The translations under genes and the position numbers were made by a program. A stretch of 64,000 bases of DNA. Origin: Flavobacterium swingsii (GTDB lineage: Bacteria > Bacteroidota > Bacteroidia > Flavobacteriales > Flavobacteriaceae). Below the pieces are notes generated by a model. The model was not told the DNA's origin and did no database searches. It was given only the letters and a program-made list of their open reading frames with translations. The stretch is from the NCBI RefSeq assembly GCF_900111965.1, contig NZ_FOJT01000001.1, positions 1 to 64,000 of the forward strand, in the 5' to 3' direction. This document shows, piece after piece, positions 1-9,247 of this stretch. Within the stretch, counting starts at the first letter, position 1. Every line of letters begins with the position of its first letter.

Positions 1-61
1 TTTTCCGTTTTCTTATCGTTTCTCAACCAGTCTTTCAATGAACTTACTCTCTTGCGGGCTG

Positions 62-92
62 CAAAGGTAATCGCTTTTTATCGTTTTCCAAA
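62..92 (-). promoter_or_regulatory. rRNA-type promoter, proximal copy, pointing off the left edge
   Basis: On the minus strand TTTG (92-89) is followed after exactly 19 bases by TACCTTTG (69-62), a full match to the Bacteroidota consensus TTTG-N19-TAnnTTTG. The transcript would begin near the CAGCCCGC that follows and run off position 1. No gene lies between it and the edge. The strength of the match, the tandem arrangement and the GTTCATTGAAAG-like leader suggest the start of an rRNA operon, but the rRNA gene itself is not in the window, so that assignment is inference. Confidence 0.7.
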
Positions 93-173
93 TCTTTTTA
101 TAAAAATTTTCGTTTTATTTTTTTAGACCCTTTTTTCAATATATTTCGATGAACTTCTCTGCCAATGCGGGTG

Positions 174-204
174 CAAAAGTAACACTTCTTTTCAATCTCA
201 CAAG
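174..204 (-). promoter_or_regulatory. rRNA-type promoter, distal copy
   Basis: On the minus strand CTTG (204-201) is followed after 19 bases by TACTTTTG (181-174), then CACCCGC. It differs from the consensus -33 box by one base. The sequence just downstream (CACCCGC, then GAGAAGTTCATCGAAA) resembles the start of the proximal unit (CAGCCCGC, then GAGTAAGTTCATTGAAA). The two promoters and their first roughly 30 transcribed bases therefore look like a tandem duplication 112 bp apart. Confidence 0.65.
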
Positions 205-465
205 TGCTTTTTTAATCTTTTTTGAAAGTATTTTTTAGTGCTTTGGTTTTCTGGAAGTTAGAATGAAAAGTTTTTTTAGTTGTTTCTCACAAAGCCCCTA
301 TCACCCAATTTATTTCAACCCTATAAGGCAAATAAGAACATGCAAGACTTGCTCCTTATATATTATATTGGCTTTTTGGAACGCGGATTACGCGGATTTA
401 TTTAGTTTGTGAGGAATTTTGAAAGGTTGAATGTTGAATAACCAATATTGAACATGATGTTCTCT
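205..465. other. Intergenic stretch with no recognisable gene
   Basis: No credible coding frame or structured RNA was seen between the leftward promoters and the repeat element upstream of thrS. It holds a 9-bp tandem duplication ACGCGGATT at 381-389 and 390-398 and AT-rich low-complexity sequence. It separates leftward transcription from the rightward thrS cluster. Confidence 0.5.
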
Positions 466-568
466 GCGTGAGGGATAGTAGTGGAAAGCCCACAGTCTCG
501 TCTTTCGGGACGAGACGAGGACTTGGAACGGATAGCCCGACCCGAAGCTTTTGCGAAGGGCCACGCCC
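466..568 (+). repeat. Interspersed modular repeat, copy 1
   Basis: One of four copies of an intergenic element. The left module (GCGTGAGGGATAGTAGTGG) and right module (GGAACGGATAGCCCGACCC, ending CCACGCCC) match the other copies at 4019-4106, 17891-17950 and 36767-36856. The centre is copy-specific: here an 8-bp stem GTCTCGTC/GACGAGAC closed by TTTCGG. The frame running through it into thrS is an artefact, since the thrS start lies at 651-654. Confidence 0.75.
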
Positions 569-602
569 AAAAAATAAAAAACAGAAAACATACCTTATAT
601 AT

Positions 603-634
603 ATTGTATGTTTTTTGCGAAACTGCTATATTTG
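603..634 (+). promoter_or_regulatory. Promoter of the thrS cluster
   Basis: TATATTTG at 627-634 matches the -7 box TAnnTTTG exactly; ATTG at 603-606, 20 bases upstream, fits the -33 TTTG box with one mismatch. The -7 box ends 20 bases before the preferred thrS start, giving a very short leader with no Shine-Dalgarno sequence. Confidence 0.65.
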
Positions 635-653
635 CATTCACAAAATTATAATG

Positions 654-2600
654 ATGATTAAGATTACATTACCTGATGGTTCGGTTAAAGAGTTTGAGAA
701 TGGCGTAACTCCTATGGATGTCGCTAAGAGTATTAGTGAAGGTTTGGCTAGAAACGTGATTTCGGCGGCTTTTAATAACAATACAGTAGAAACTTCGACG
801 GAATTAACGACGGACGGTTCACTTATTTTATATACTTGGAATGATAAGGAAGGAAAGAAAGCTTTTTGGCATTCGACTTCGCATGTAATGGCACAAGTTT
901 TGGAGGAAATGTATCCTGGCCTGAAATTAACTCTTGGCCCTGCGATTGACAATGGTTTTTATTATGATGTAGATTTTGGCAATACTAAAATTGTAGAAGC
1001 TGATTTCAAAAATATTGAGAATCGTATTCTAGAGATTTCGAAAGAAAAGCATGAATTTAAATTACACCCTGTTTCGAAAGCAGATGCTTTAGCATTATAT
1101 AAGGACAATGAATATAAGACCGAACTAATTTCGAATTTGGAAGATGGTACGATTACTTTTTGTGATCATGCTACTTTTACCGATTTGTGTCGTGGTGGAC
1201 ATATTCCCAATACTGGAATTATTAAAGCTGTAAAAATCATGAGCATTGCTGGTGCTTACTGGCGTGGTGATGAGAAAAATAAACAATTGACTCGCGTTTA
1301 CGGAACTTCGTTTCCTAAGCAAAAGGATTTGACTGATTATTTAGAGTTGCTTGAAGAAGCAAAACGTCGTGATCATAGGAAACTAGGTAAAGAATTAGAA
1401 TTATTCGCTTTTTCTCAAAAAGTAGGTCAAGGTTTGCCATTGTGGTTACCTAAAGGTGCTGCTTTGAGAGATCGATTGGAACAATTTTTGAAAAAAGCTC
1501 AGAAAAAAGGTGGTTACGAGCAAGTGGTTACACCTCATATTGGTCAGAAAGAATTGTATGTTACTTCTGGACATTATGCAAAATACGGAGCAGATAGTTT
1601 TCAACCCATTTCAACTCCAGCTGAAGGTGAAGAGTTTTTGTTGAAACCTATGAACTGTCCTCACCACTGTGAAATATATAATGTAAGACCTTGGTCATAT
1701 AAGGATTTACCAAAACGTTATGCAGAATTTGGAACTGTATATAGATACGAACAAAGTGGCGAATTGCACGGTTTAACTCGTGTTCGTGGATTTACTCAAG
1801 ATGATGCACATATATTTTGTACACCAGATCAGTTAGATGAGGAATTCAAAAAAGTAATCGACCTTGTATTATATGTATTTGGTTCTTTAGGTTTTGAAAA
1901 TTTTACAGCGCAAATATCATTACGTGATAAAGAAAATAGGGATAAGTATATAGGTAGCGACGAAAATTGGGAAAAAGCAGAAAATGCGATTATCAATGCT
2001 GCTCGTGATAAAAATTTAAATACAGTTATAGAATATGGCGAAGCGGCTTTTTATGGTCCTAAGCTAGACTTTATGGTTAAAGACGCTTTAGGCAGAAGCT
2101 GGCAATTGGGAACAATTCAGGTAGATTATAACTTACCTGAGCGTTTCGAATTGACATACAAAGGCTCTGACGACCAATTACACAGACCAGTAATGATTCA
2201 CCGAGCGCCTTTTGGTTCGATGGAAAGATTTATAGCAATTTTACTAGAGCATACAGCAGGAAATTTCCCACTTTGGCTAATGCCAGAACAAGCTACAATC
2301 TTGTGTTTGAGTGATAAATATGAAATATATGCGAAAAAAGTTTTAAATCTGCTAGAAAATCACGAAATTCGCGCCCTAATTGACAACAGAAATGAGTCGA
2401 TTGGAAGAAAAATTAGAGATGCAGAAATGCAAAAAACCCCGTTTATGCTGATTGTAGGCGAGGAAGAAGAGAAGAATAACACCATTTCTATACGTCGTCA
2501 CGGACAAGAAGGAAAAGGAAATATTACGGTTACAATAGAAGAATTTGCTAGAATTGTAAACGATGAAATAAGCAAAACATTAAAAACATTTGAAGTTTAA
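654..2600 (+). CDS. thrS: Threonine-tRNA ligase
   Basis: Charges tRNA-Thr with threonine in the cytoplasm. The 648-residue product has the full family architecture: an N-terminal TGS domain, the editing domain with HSTSH and CRGGH, a class II catalytic core with zinc cysteine in LKPMNCPHH and motif 3 [11 protein letters not shown], and a C-terminal anticodon-binding domain. ATG codons lie at 651 and 654; the second gives the usual start MIKITLPDG, and the promoter TATATTTG at 627-634 rules out the longer upstream frame through the repeat. It heads a cluster with infC, rpmI and rplT. The cognate tRNA-Thr(UGU) is also in this window at 10134-10207. Confidence 0.97.
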   Translation: MIKITLPDGSVKEFENGVTPMDVAKSISEGLARNVISAAFNNNTVETSTELTTDGSLILYTWNDKEGKKAFWHSTSHVMAQVLEEMYPGLKLTLGPAIDNGFYYDVDFGNTKIVEADFKNIENRILEISKEKHEFKLHPVSKADALALYKDNEYKTELISNLEDGTITFCDHATFTDLCRGGHIPNTGIIKAVKIMSIAGAYWRGDEKNKQLTRVYGTSFPKQKDLTDYLELLEEAKRRDHRKLGKELELFAFSQKVGQGLPLWLPKGAALRDRLEQFLKKAQKKGGYEQVVTPHIGQKELYVTSGHYAKYGADSFQPISTPAEGEEFLLKPMNCPHHCEIYNVRPWSYKDLPKRYAEFGTVYRYEQSGELHGLTRVRGFTQDDAHIFCTPDQLDEEFKKVIDLVLYVFGSLGFENFTAQISLRDKENRDKYIGSDENWEKAENAIINAARDKNLNTVIEYGEAAFYGPKLDFMVKDALGRSWQLGTIQVDYNLPERFELTYKGSDDQLHRPVMIHRAPFGSMERFIAILLEHTAGNFPLWLMPEQATILCLSDKYEIYAKKVLNLLENHEIRALIDNRNESIGRKIRDAEMQKTPFMLIVGEEEEKNNTISIRRHGQEGKGNITVTIEEFARIVNDEISKTLKTFEV

Positions 2601-2616
2601 CTAAAAATTAAGAGCC

Positions 2617-3171
2617 ATAGCAATTAGAAACAGTAGAGGTTACCAGCCTCGAGTAGAAAAAAAAGACGAACACAGAATAAACAACTTTATTCGTGTTCCA
2701 GAAGTACGTCTTGTAGGAGAAAATGTTGAGCCAGGAGTTATAAAAACTTCTGAAGCAATGAAACTTGCCGATCAATTAGAATTGGATTTAGTTGAAATTT
2801 CTCCAAACGCAGAACCGCCTGTGTGTAAGATTATGGACTATAAAAAGTTCGTTTACATGCAGAAGAAACGTGAAAAAGAGCTAAAAGCTAAATCTACTCA
2901 AATTGTAGTTAAAGAAATTCGTTTTGGCCCTCAAACAGATGAGCATGATTACGAATTTAAAAGAAAAAATGCCGAAAAGTTCCTTAAAGAAGGTTCTAAA
3001 CTAAAAGCATTTGTATTCTTTAAAGGTCGTTCTATTATCTATAAAGATCAAGGGCAAATCTTATTATTAAGACTAGCAACAGATCTTGAAGAGCACGGTA
3101 AAGTAGAAGCTATGCCAGTTCTAGAAGGAAAAAGAATGATTATGTTTATTGCTCCGAAAAAGAAAAAATAA
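2617..3171 (+). CDS. infC: Translation initiation factor IF-3, with an apparent AUA start
   Basis: IF-3 binds the 30S subunit, prevents premature 50S joining and rejects non-canonical start codons. Conserved sequence ([47 protein letters not shown]) begins well upstream of the first in-frame ATG at 2758. The frame opens after a TAA at 2602-2604 and contains no ATG, GTG or TTG before the conserved N-terminus. ATA at 2617 is the best start and gives 184 residues, the normal IF-3 length. A rare start codon fits the known IF-3 autocontrol in E. coli, where infC starts with AUU. The choice of 2617 over the in-frame ATT at 2623 is inference. It lies 16 nt after thrS, consistent with one transcript. 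Confidence 0.9.
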   Translation: MAIRNSRGYQPRVEKKDEHRINNFIRVPEVRLVGENVEPGVIKTSEAMKLADQLELDLVEISPNAEPPVCKIMDYKKFVYMQKKREKELKAKSTQIVVKEIRFGPQTDEHDYEFKRKNAEKFLKEGSKLKAFVFFKGRSIIYKDQGQILLLRLATDLEEHGKVEAMPVLEGKRMIMFIAPKKKK

Positions 3172-3250
3172 GTTATTCCTTCTCAAGTGAAAGCTTTAGA
3201 ATTTATAGCAAAAAGATAGTAAGTAAGAATAAATTAAAAATCTAGGAAAA

Positions 3251-3448
3251 ATGCCTAAAATGAAAACCAAATCTAGTGCCAAGAAACGATTTAAAGTTAC
3301 TGGTTCTGGAAAGATTAAAAGAAAACACGCTTTTAAAAGTCATATTTTGACTAAAAAATCTAAAAAACGTAAATTAGCTTTGACACACTCAGCGTTAGTT
3401 CACAAAACAGATATGAAAAGCATCAAACAACAATTAAGAATTATCTAA
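3251..3448 (+). CDS. rpmI: 50S ribosomal protein L35
   Basis: Small basic ribosomal protein of 65 residues, starting [18 protein letters not shown], with the lysine-rich composition and HSALVHK region of the family. It follows infC and precedes rplT, the usual bacterial order. Its length is standard and the ATG at 3251 is the only sensible start. Confidence 0.97.
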   Translation: MPKMKTKSSAKKRFKVTGSGKIKRKHAFKSHILTKKSKKRKLALTHSALVHKTDMKSIKQQLRII

Positions 3449-3581
3449 TCGACAATTTCCAATTGTCAATTAACCAAAAATAATTCTTTAGGTTAAAATT
3501 ATTTAAAAATAACCTTGGAGTGGGCCATTAAGTACCTTCGATTTAATTCAGGTCGCCTTACTACAAAAAAACATTAAAATT
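3449..3581 (+). promoter_or_regulatory. Leader between rpmI and rplT, possibly structured
   Basis: This 133-nt gap is long for an operon of this kind. It contains a possible hairpin AGGTTA...TAACCT (about 3490-3515) and a GC-richer block around 3515-3565 unlike the surrounding AT-rich spacer. L20 represses its own operon by binding mRNA in E. coli and in Bacillus, so an autoregulatory site here is plausible. No known L20-leader fold was verified. Confidence 0.35.
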
Positions 3582-3926
3582 ATGCCAAGATCAGTAAATT
3601 CAGTTGCTAAAAGAGCAAGAAGAAAAAAGATAATGAAGCAAGCCAAAGGTTTCTTTGGTCGTCGTAAAAACGTTTGGACAGTTGCAAAAAATGCGGTGGA
3701 GAAAGCAATGTGCTACGCTTACCGTGATAGAAAAGTAAATAAGAGAAATTTCCGTGCATTATGGATTCAACGTATCAACGCTGGAGCAAGATTGGAAGGA
3801 ATGTCTTATTCACAATTCATGGGGAAAATGAAAAAGCATGATATCGAATTGAACCGTAAAGTTCTTGCAGATTTAGCTATGAATCACCCAGTAGCTTTCA
3901 AAGCAATACTTAACAAAGTAAAATAA
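3582..3926 (+). CDS. rplT: 50S ribosomal protein L20
   Basis: 114-residue basic protein starting [16 protein letters not shown], with conserved [12 protein letters not shown] and [19 protein letters not shown] segments. It binds 23S rRNA early in 50S assembly and in several bacteria represses its own operon. Last gene of the thrS-infC-rpmI-rplT cluster, followed by an intrinsic terminator. Confidence 0.97.
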   Translation: MPRSVNSVAKRARRKKIMKQAKGFFGRRKNVWTVAKNAVEKAMCYAYRDRKVNKRNFRALWIQRINAGARLEGMSYSQFMGKMKKHDIELNRKVLADLAMNHPVAFKAILNKVK

Positions 3927-3965
3927 ACGTTTTATCAACAATAAATTTATATTACTTACTATAAG

Positions 3966-3996
3966 AAAATCCCAGTCGAAAGATTGGGATTTTTTG
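3966..3996 (+). terminator. Intrinsic terminator after rplT
   Basis: The stem AAAATCCCAGTC/GATTGGGATTTT, with one G-T pair and a GAAA loop, is followed by a T run. It ends the thrS-rplT cluster. Confidence 0.85.
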
Positions 3997-4018
3997 TTTT
4001 TATACATCAGTTTTTTTT

Positions 4019-4106
4019 GGCGTTACCACAAGGGTCGGGCTTTCCGTTGCAATCTTTTTTTCGGAGAAAAACCTCAAAAAAGGATTTCCACTACAATCCC
4101 TAACGC
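4019..4106 (-). repeat. Interspersed modular repeat, copy 2
   Basis: Minus-strand copy of the same element as 466-568. Reading the minus strand, GCGTTAGGGATTGTAGTGG is followed by a core with T6 and A7 arms around GAGGTTTTTCTCC, then TTGCAACGGAAAGCCCGACC and GGTAACGCC. It is close to identical to copy 4 (36767-36856) over most of its length. Confidence 0.8.
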
Positions 4107-4172
4107 AAAATCGATCTAAAAATCCAACCGCATTTTTAACATAACTTTCAGAAAATTACTATATCGTTTTCC

Positions 4173-4180
4173 TATTTTTG
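4173..4180 (+). promoter_or_regulatory. -7 box of the M16 peptidase gene
   Basis: TATTTTTG matches TAnnTTTG and ends 18 bases before the ATG. No convincing -33 TTTG was found at the usual distance. Confidence 0.5.
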
Positions 4181-4197
4181 AGACAAACAAAAAACAA

Positions 4198-7116
4198 ATG
4201 AAAATAATAATCTTAACCACTTGCTTAATGCTAGGTATCTCTACAATGAATGCACAAAAAATCACTACCGAAAAAAAGAAAGACTCCCAAGGTTACTCTT
4301 ACGAAGTAGTAAAAAATGACAAAACTGGCGTTCGAGTTTACACATTACAAAACGGACTAAAAGTATATTTAGCACAAAATAAAGACGAACCAAGAATTCA
4401 AACTTATATTCCAGTAAGAACAGGTTCTAATAATGATCCCGCCGATAATACTGGATTGGCTCACTATTTAGAGCACATGGTTTTTAAGGGAACTAGCAAA
4501 ATCGGAACTCAAAATTGGGAAATCGAGAAAGAACTAATAGCACAAATTTCCGATTTATACGAACAACACAAAGCAGAAACTGATCCAGAAAAGAAAAAAG
4601 CATTATACAAACGTATCGATGAAGTTTCGCAAGAAGCATCAAAATATTCGGTGGCAAATGAATATGACAAACTTATCTCTTCATTAGGAGCAAAAGGAAC
4701 CAATGCCCACACTTGGCTAAACGAAACCGTTTACAAAAACAATATTCCAGCAAACGAACTAGAAAAATGGATGATTGTCGAAAAAGAACGTTTCTCAGAA
4801 TTGGTTCTACGTCTTTTTCACACAGAATTAGAAGCAGTTTACGAAGAATACAACCGTGCACAAGACAACGACGGGCGTTTAGTAAATTCCCAATTAATGA
4901 AAGATTTGTTTCCAACAACACCTTACGGACAGCAAACAACGATTGGAAAATCAGAACACCTAAAAAATCCATCTATGGTGGCAATTCATAATTATTTCGA
5001 CACTTATTATGTTCCTAATAATATGGCAGTTGTTTTAGTTGGTGATTTAGAGTTTGACAAAACCATCAAAATGGTTGATACTTATTTTGGAACAATGAAG
5101 TATAAGGAACTTCCAAAATTCAAATTAGTAGCTGAAAAACCAATGACATCAATCGTAAGAAGCGAAGTAAAAAGTCCAACCGCAGAACGATTAATGCTTG
5201 CTTGGAGAACTGCAGGAGCTGGTACAAAAGAAGCTTTGTTATCTGATATCACTTCTAGCATTTTATCAAATTCTGGTGACGTTGGTCTAATCGATAGTAA
5301 TATCAATCAAAAACAATTGGCGTTAAGTGCTGGTGCATTTTCAACCGCTTTCAACGATTATGGTTACCAAGCTTTAACTTTATCCGCAAAAGATGGACAA
5401 ACATTAGAAGATGGCGAAAAAATGTTACTTACCGAAATTGACAAAGTAAAAAAAGGAAACTTCGACGAAATGATGATTCCAGCTATCATTAATAATATGA
5501 AGCTAGATGTTATGAAAACTTTTGAAACTGGAGATGGCTTGGCAACTACAATTTACCAATCATTTATACAAGGTAGAAACTGGAGCGATATTATTGCAGA
5601 AACTGACGAAGCATCGAAAATTACTAAAGCTGATGTAGTACAATTTGCCAATGATTTTTACAAAAACAACTATGTTGCGGTATACAAAACCAAAGGTGTA
5701 AATGATAAATTAGTTCGTGTTTCTAATCCTGGCATCACTCCTATTCAACTAAACAGAGAGGCGCAATCAGAATTTTACAAAACATTTTCTAAAATAAATT
5801 CTGGAGATTTAGCACCTGTTTTTGTCGATTTCAAAAAAGAAATTCAAACTAAAAAGCTAAAAAATACAACAGTTAGTTTTGTGAAAAATAAAACTAATGA
5901 GATTGCTAAGCTGTATTATATTTTTAATATGGGTTCTGATAACAACAAAAAAACACCGTTGGCTATCGAAATGTTAGATTATCTAGGAACTGATACGATG
6001 AGTGTTGAAGATATTAAAAAAGAGTTTTACAAAATTGGAGTTAGCTATTCGGTAAGTGCCGGAAACGATTTAAGCTATATTTATCTTTCTGGTTTAGAAA
6101 GTAATTTACCAAAAGGAGTTGCCTTACTAGAAAACTTATTAAAAAATGTAAAACCAGACCAAGAAGTATATAATACAACGGTTACTACACTTTTGAACAC
6201 TCGAAGCAATGCCAAAAAACGCAAAGAAAACATCATGAACGCATTGACAAATTATGCGAAATATGGGGCTAATTCTCGTTTTAGAGATATTGTTTCTGAA
6301 AAAGAGCTAAAAGAAATGAAAGCTTCGGAATTGACGGATTTGCTAAAAGACATCAACAATTACGAACATCAAATTTTCTTTTACGGAAACGATTTGAAAC
6401 CAATTCTTGCTTCGTTAGAAAAAAATCATAATCTAAATGCAAACAAAGCCATTCCTATAGCAAAAGAATATGCAGAACCTGTAACACAAGACAAAGTATA
6501 TTTTGCAAATTATGACATGGTGCAAACCGAAATGACTAGAGTTGCAAAAGGCGAAAAATACAATTTTGCCAATTCAGGAACGGTAAATGTTTTTAATAAC
6601 TACTTTGGTTCTGGATTATCATCTATCGTTTTTCAAGAAATTAGAGAATCTAAATCGCTTGCTTATTCTGCAAATGCCATTTACAGAATGCCTGCCAACA
6701 AAATTCTAAGCGATTATATGCAAGTTTCTATTGGTACGCAAGCCAACAAATTACCACAAGCGGTTGATGCTATTTCGGTTTTACTAAACGAAATGCCAAA
6801 AATAGAAAGACAATTTAACAACGCAAAAGAGTCCAGTTTAAAGCAAATTGCTTCTGCAAGAATAGGTAAAACAAATATTTTCTTTACCCAATTAGCGCTC
6901 AAAAAACTAGGTTTCGATTATGATAACCGAAGCGATATCTACAAAAATATTCAGAATCTTACTCTAGAAAACACTACTGATTTCTTTAATAAAGAAGTAA
7001 AAACCAAAAAATACAATACTGCTATTATTGGTAAAAAAGAAAGTTTAGATTTTGAAGCCTTAAAAAAATTAGGAACAATTGAAGAAGTTACATTAGAAGA
7101 AGTTTTTAATTATTAA
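4198..7116 (+). CDS. M16 family zinc metallopeptidase, secreted
   Basis: 972-residue pitrilysin/insulinase-like peptidase. Residues 1-19 form a signal peptide ending MNAQ. The inverted zinc motif HxxEH is at residues 89-93 (HYLEH), with a downstream acidic ligand region EAVYEEYN near residue 215. The length fits two M16 halves in one chain; the second half lacks an obvious HxxEH and is probably the inactive partner. Such proteins degrade peptides in the periplasm or at the outer membrane; the substrate cannot be read from the sequence. It has its own -7 box and terminator, so it is probably monocistronic. An M61 peptidase follows. Confidence 0.9.
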   Translation: MKIIILTTCLMLGISTMNAQKITTEKKKDSQGYSYEVVKNDKTGVRVYTLQNGLKVYLAQNKDEPRIQTYIPVRTGSNNDPADNTGLAHYLEHMVFKGTSKIGTQNWEIEKELIAQISDLYEQHKAETDPEKKKALYKRIDEVSQEASKYSVANEYDKLISSLGAKGTNAHTWLNETVYKNNIPANELEKWMIVEKERFSELVLRLFHTELEAVYEEYNRAQDNDGRLVNSQLMKDLFPTTPYGQQTTIGKSEHLKNPSMVAIHNYFDTYYVPNNMAVVLVGDLEFDKTIKMVDTYFGTMKYKELPKFKLVAEKPMTSIVRSEVKSPTAERLMLAWRTAGAGTKEALLSDITSSILSNSGDVGLIDSNINQKQLALSAGAFSTAFNDYGYQALTLSAKDGQTLEDGEKMLLTEIDKVKKGNFDEMMIPAIINNMKLDVMKTFETGDGLATTIYQSFIQGRNWSDIIAETDEASKITKADVVQFANDFYKNNYVAVYKTKGVNDKLVRVSNPGITPIQLNREAQSEFYKTFSKINSGDLAPVFVDFKKEIQTKKLKNTTVSFVKNKTNEIAKLYYIFNMGSDNNKKTPLAIEMLDYLGTDTMSVEDIKKEFYKIGVSYSVSAGNDLSYIYLSGLESNLPKGVALLENLLKNVKPDQEVYNTTVTTLLNTRSNAKKRKENIMNALTNYAKYGANSRFRDIVSEKELKEMKASELTDLLKDINNYEHQIFFYGNDLKPILASLEKNHNLNANKAIPIAKEYAEPVTQDKVYFANYDMVQTEMTRVAKGEKYNFANSGTVNVFNNYFGSGLSSIVFQEIRESKSLAYSANAIYRMPANKILSDYMQVSIGTQANKLPQAVDAISVLLNEMPKIERQFNNAKESSLKQIASARIGKTNIFFTQLALKKLGFDYDNRSDIYKNIQNLTLENTTDFFNKEVKTKKYNTAIIGKKESLDFEALKKLGTIEEVTLEEVFNY

Positions 7117-7154
7117 TGAGAACTGTTTTATCAATATAATTTAATCTTATTTTA

Positions 7155-7188
7155 TAAAAAAATCCCAATCGAAAGGTTGGGATTTTTG
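7155..7188 (+). terminator. Intrinsic terminator after the M16 peptidase gene
   Basis: The stem AAATCCCAATC/GGTTGGGATTT is followed by a short T run. Its loop and stem resemble the terminator after rplT (3966-3996). Confidence 0.8.
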
Positions 7189-7305
7189 TTTATTATTTAA
7201 GTCAAAAATCTAATTGAAACAATGAAATTGTTAAATAATACTATTTAAACGTAACTTTTTTTTACTTTTATAGACTTATATAAGAAACTTTCAAATTAGA
7301 AATTA

Positions 7306-9165
7306 ATGAAAAAAATAATTTATACACTTGCTTTTGCGAGTGTAATACTAGGTTGCAAAACAGGACAAACAAGCTCAACGACTGTAAATCCTGAAGTTAA
7401 TGTTTCTATCGATTTAAATACTATCAAAGATGATAAAGTAATGGTAACATTATTGCCAACGCCAACTAATCTCGATATAGTAACTTTTAGTATTCCAAAA
7501 ACAGTTCCTGGAACTTACTCTACAGATAATTACGGAAAATATATCGAAAATGTAAAGGCTTTTGATGCCAAAGGAAATGAATTAGTTTTAACAAAAATTG
7601 ATGAAAATTCTTGGAAAATTACCAACGCTAAAAAACTACAAAAAGTAACCTATTGGGTAAATGACACTTATGATACCGAAACTGGTGGTGGCGATTTTGG
7701 TGGTGGAGATGTATTCTCACCAGCAGGAACAAACATTTCGCCTGAAAATTTTATGCTAAACACACACGGATTTGTAGGTTATTTTTCAGATAAATTAGAA
7801 GTTCCATACACTACAACTATTTCGCATGCTGCAACCTTATTTGGAGCAACTTCTATGACTGATACAGATGCGAGCAGCACACAAGATGTCTATAAATCTT
7901 ACCGTTATGCGGATTTAGTAGAACACCCAATCATGTATTCTAAGCCCGATTACGCAACTTTTAAGGTTGATGATATGGAAATCTTAATCAGTCTTTACTC
8001 GCCAAACGGAGCTTATAAAGTAGCCGATATTGCTCCAGCAATGGAAACCATGATGCGTGCACAAAAGAAGTTTCTAGGTGCCATAAATAGCACTAAAAAA
8101 TATGCTGTTTTATTGTATTTATCTGACATGAAAAAAGCTGATGCAAAAGGTTTTGGAGCATTAGAACACCCAACATCAACAACAGTTGTCATGCCAGAAA
8201 TGATGCCAAAAGAAGCCATGGCAGAACAGCTTAAAGATGTGGTTTCCCACGAATTTTTTCATATTGTAACACCACTTGGAGTTCACTCTAAAGAAATTCA
8301 GTATTTTGATTTTAATGCACCTAAAATGTCTAAACATTTGTGGATGTATGAAGGTGTAACCGAATATTTTGCAAATTTATTTCAAGTAAATCAAGGATTA
8401 ATCTCGGAAGAAGATTTTTACAATCGTATGTCAGAGAAGGTAAGCAATGCTTCAGCAATGAACGACACCATGCCATTTACAACCATGAGTTCAAATGTTT
8501 TAGACAAACCATACAAAGACCAATACTTAAATGTATATGAAAAAGGAGCATTAATTGGTATGTGTTTGGATATTATTATAAGAGAAAACAGCAATGGCGA
8601 AAGAGGAATTTTAGATTTAATGCAAAAATTGACTAACGAATATGGTGTAACAAAACCGTTTAATGATGAGGAATTATTCGACAAAATAGTTTCATTTACT
8701 TATCCTGAAGTAAAAATATTTTTAGAAACTTATGTAAGTGGTCCTACTCCTATTCCTTACGATAAATATTTCGCAAAAGTTGGCGTAACACAATCTAAAC
8801 GTAAAATTCCAGGAAATGTATTCTTAAAAGGACAAGTGCCTTATATTACCGTAAATCAGGAAACAAAAGAAATAATGGTACTTCCTTCGATCGAATTACC
8901 ATCATTTTATGCTACTTTAGGAATAAAAAATGGTGATATTCTAAAATCAGTAAATGATACAAATTATAATCTAGACAATATCTACGACTTAATCATGGTA
9001 AGCCAAAATTGGAAAGAAAACGACGCTATTACTGTAAAAATAAAGCGAGACGGAAAAGAAAGTGAACTAAAAGGTACAGTAAAATTACCTTATGATGAAG
9101 CAGAAGGATTACAAGCCACTGATGCAAGTAAAAATACTATTAAAAATGCTTGGTTAAAAGGTTAA
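7306..9165 (+). CDS. M61 family (glycyl aminopeptidase-like) lipoprotein
   Basis: 619 residues. The N-terminus ends in a lipobox with C17 (VILGC), so the mature protein is probably membrane-anchored outside the cytoplasm. Catalytic features are HEFFH at 315-319, the downstream acidic ligand region WMYEGVTEYFA (346-356), and the family motif GALEHPTSTT (284-293). The C-terminal 110 residues look like a PDZ domain, the usual M61 arrangement. Known members remove N-terminal glycine or alanine from peptides. No consensus promoter was seen in the 117 bp before the hairpin-flanked start; a terminator follows. Confidence 0.9.
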   Translation: MKKIIYTLAFASVILGCKTGQTSSTTVNPEVNVSIDLNTIKDDKVMVTLLPTPTNLDIVTFSIPKTVPGTYSTDNYGKYIENVKAFDAKGNELVLTKIDENSWKITNAKKLQKVTYWVNDTYDTETGGGDFGGGDVFSPAGTNISPENFMLNTHGFVGYFSDKLEVPYTTTISHAATLFGATSMTDTDASSTQDVYKSYRYADLVEHPIMYSKPDYATFKVDDMEILISLYSPNGAYKVADIAPAMETMMRAQKKFLGAINSTKKYAVLLYLSDMKKADAKGFGALEHPTSTTVVMPEMMPKEAMAEQLKDVVSHEFFHIVTPLGVHSKEIQYFDFNAPKMSKHLWMYEGVTEYFANLFQVNQGLISEEDFYNRMSEKVSNASAMNDTMPFTTMSSNVLDKPYKDQYLNVYEKGALIGMCLDIIIRENSNGERGILDLMQKLTNEYGVTKPFNDEELFDKIVSFTYPEVKIFLETYVSGPTPIPYDKYFAKVGVTQSKRKIPGNVFLKGQVPYITVNQETKEIMVLPSIELPSFYATLGIKNGDILKSVNDTNYNLDNIYDLIMVSQNWKENDAITVKIKRDGKESELKGTVKLPYDEAEGLQATDASKNTIKNAWLKG

Positions 9166-9187
9166 TAACTGAAATTATAAATAATAT

Positions 9188-9222
9188 AAATCCTCATTTT
9201 GTACTGCAAATTGAGGATTTTT
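9188..9222 (+). terminator. Intrinsic terminator after the M61 gene
   Basis: The stem AAATCCTCA/TGAGGATTT, with a 17-nt loop, is followed by a T run. It lies just before the start of the next gene. Confidence 0.75.
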
Positions 9223-9247
9223 TTATTATTTTGCGGCAAATTAAAAT

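Noticed and set aside
468-650. Upstream extension of the thrS reading frame
   Set aside because: It runs through an interspersed repeat and the promoter, and the family starts at MIKITLPDG.
2758-3171. infC starting at the first ATG
   Set aside because: This would delete the conserved N-terminal third of IF-3, which is encoded without interruption upstream.
4713-4991. 92-codon frame in another phase inside the M16 gene
   Set aside because: Overlaps conserved catalytic-domain coding sequence and has no start signal.
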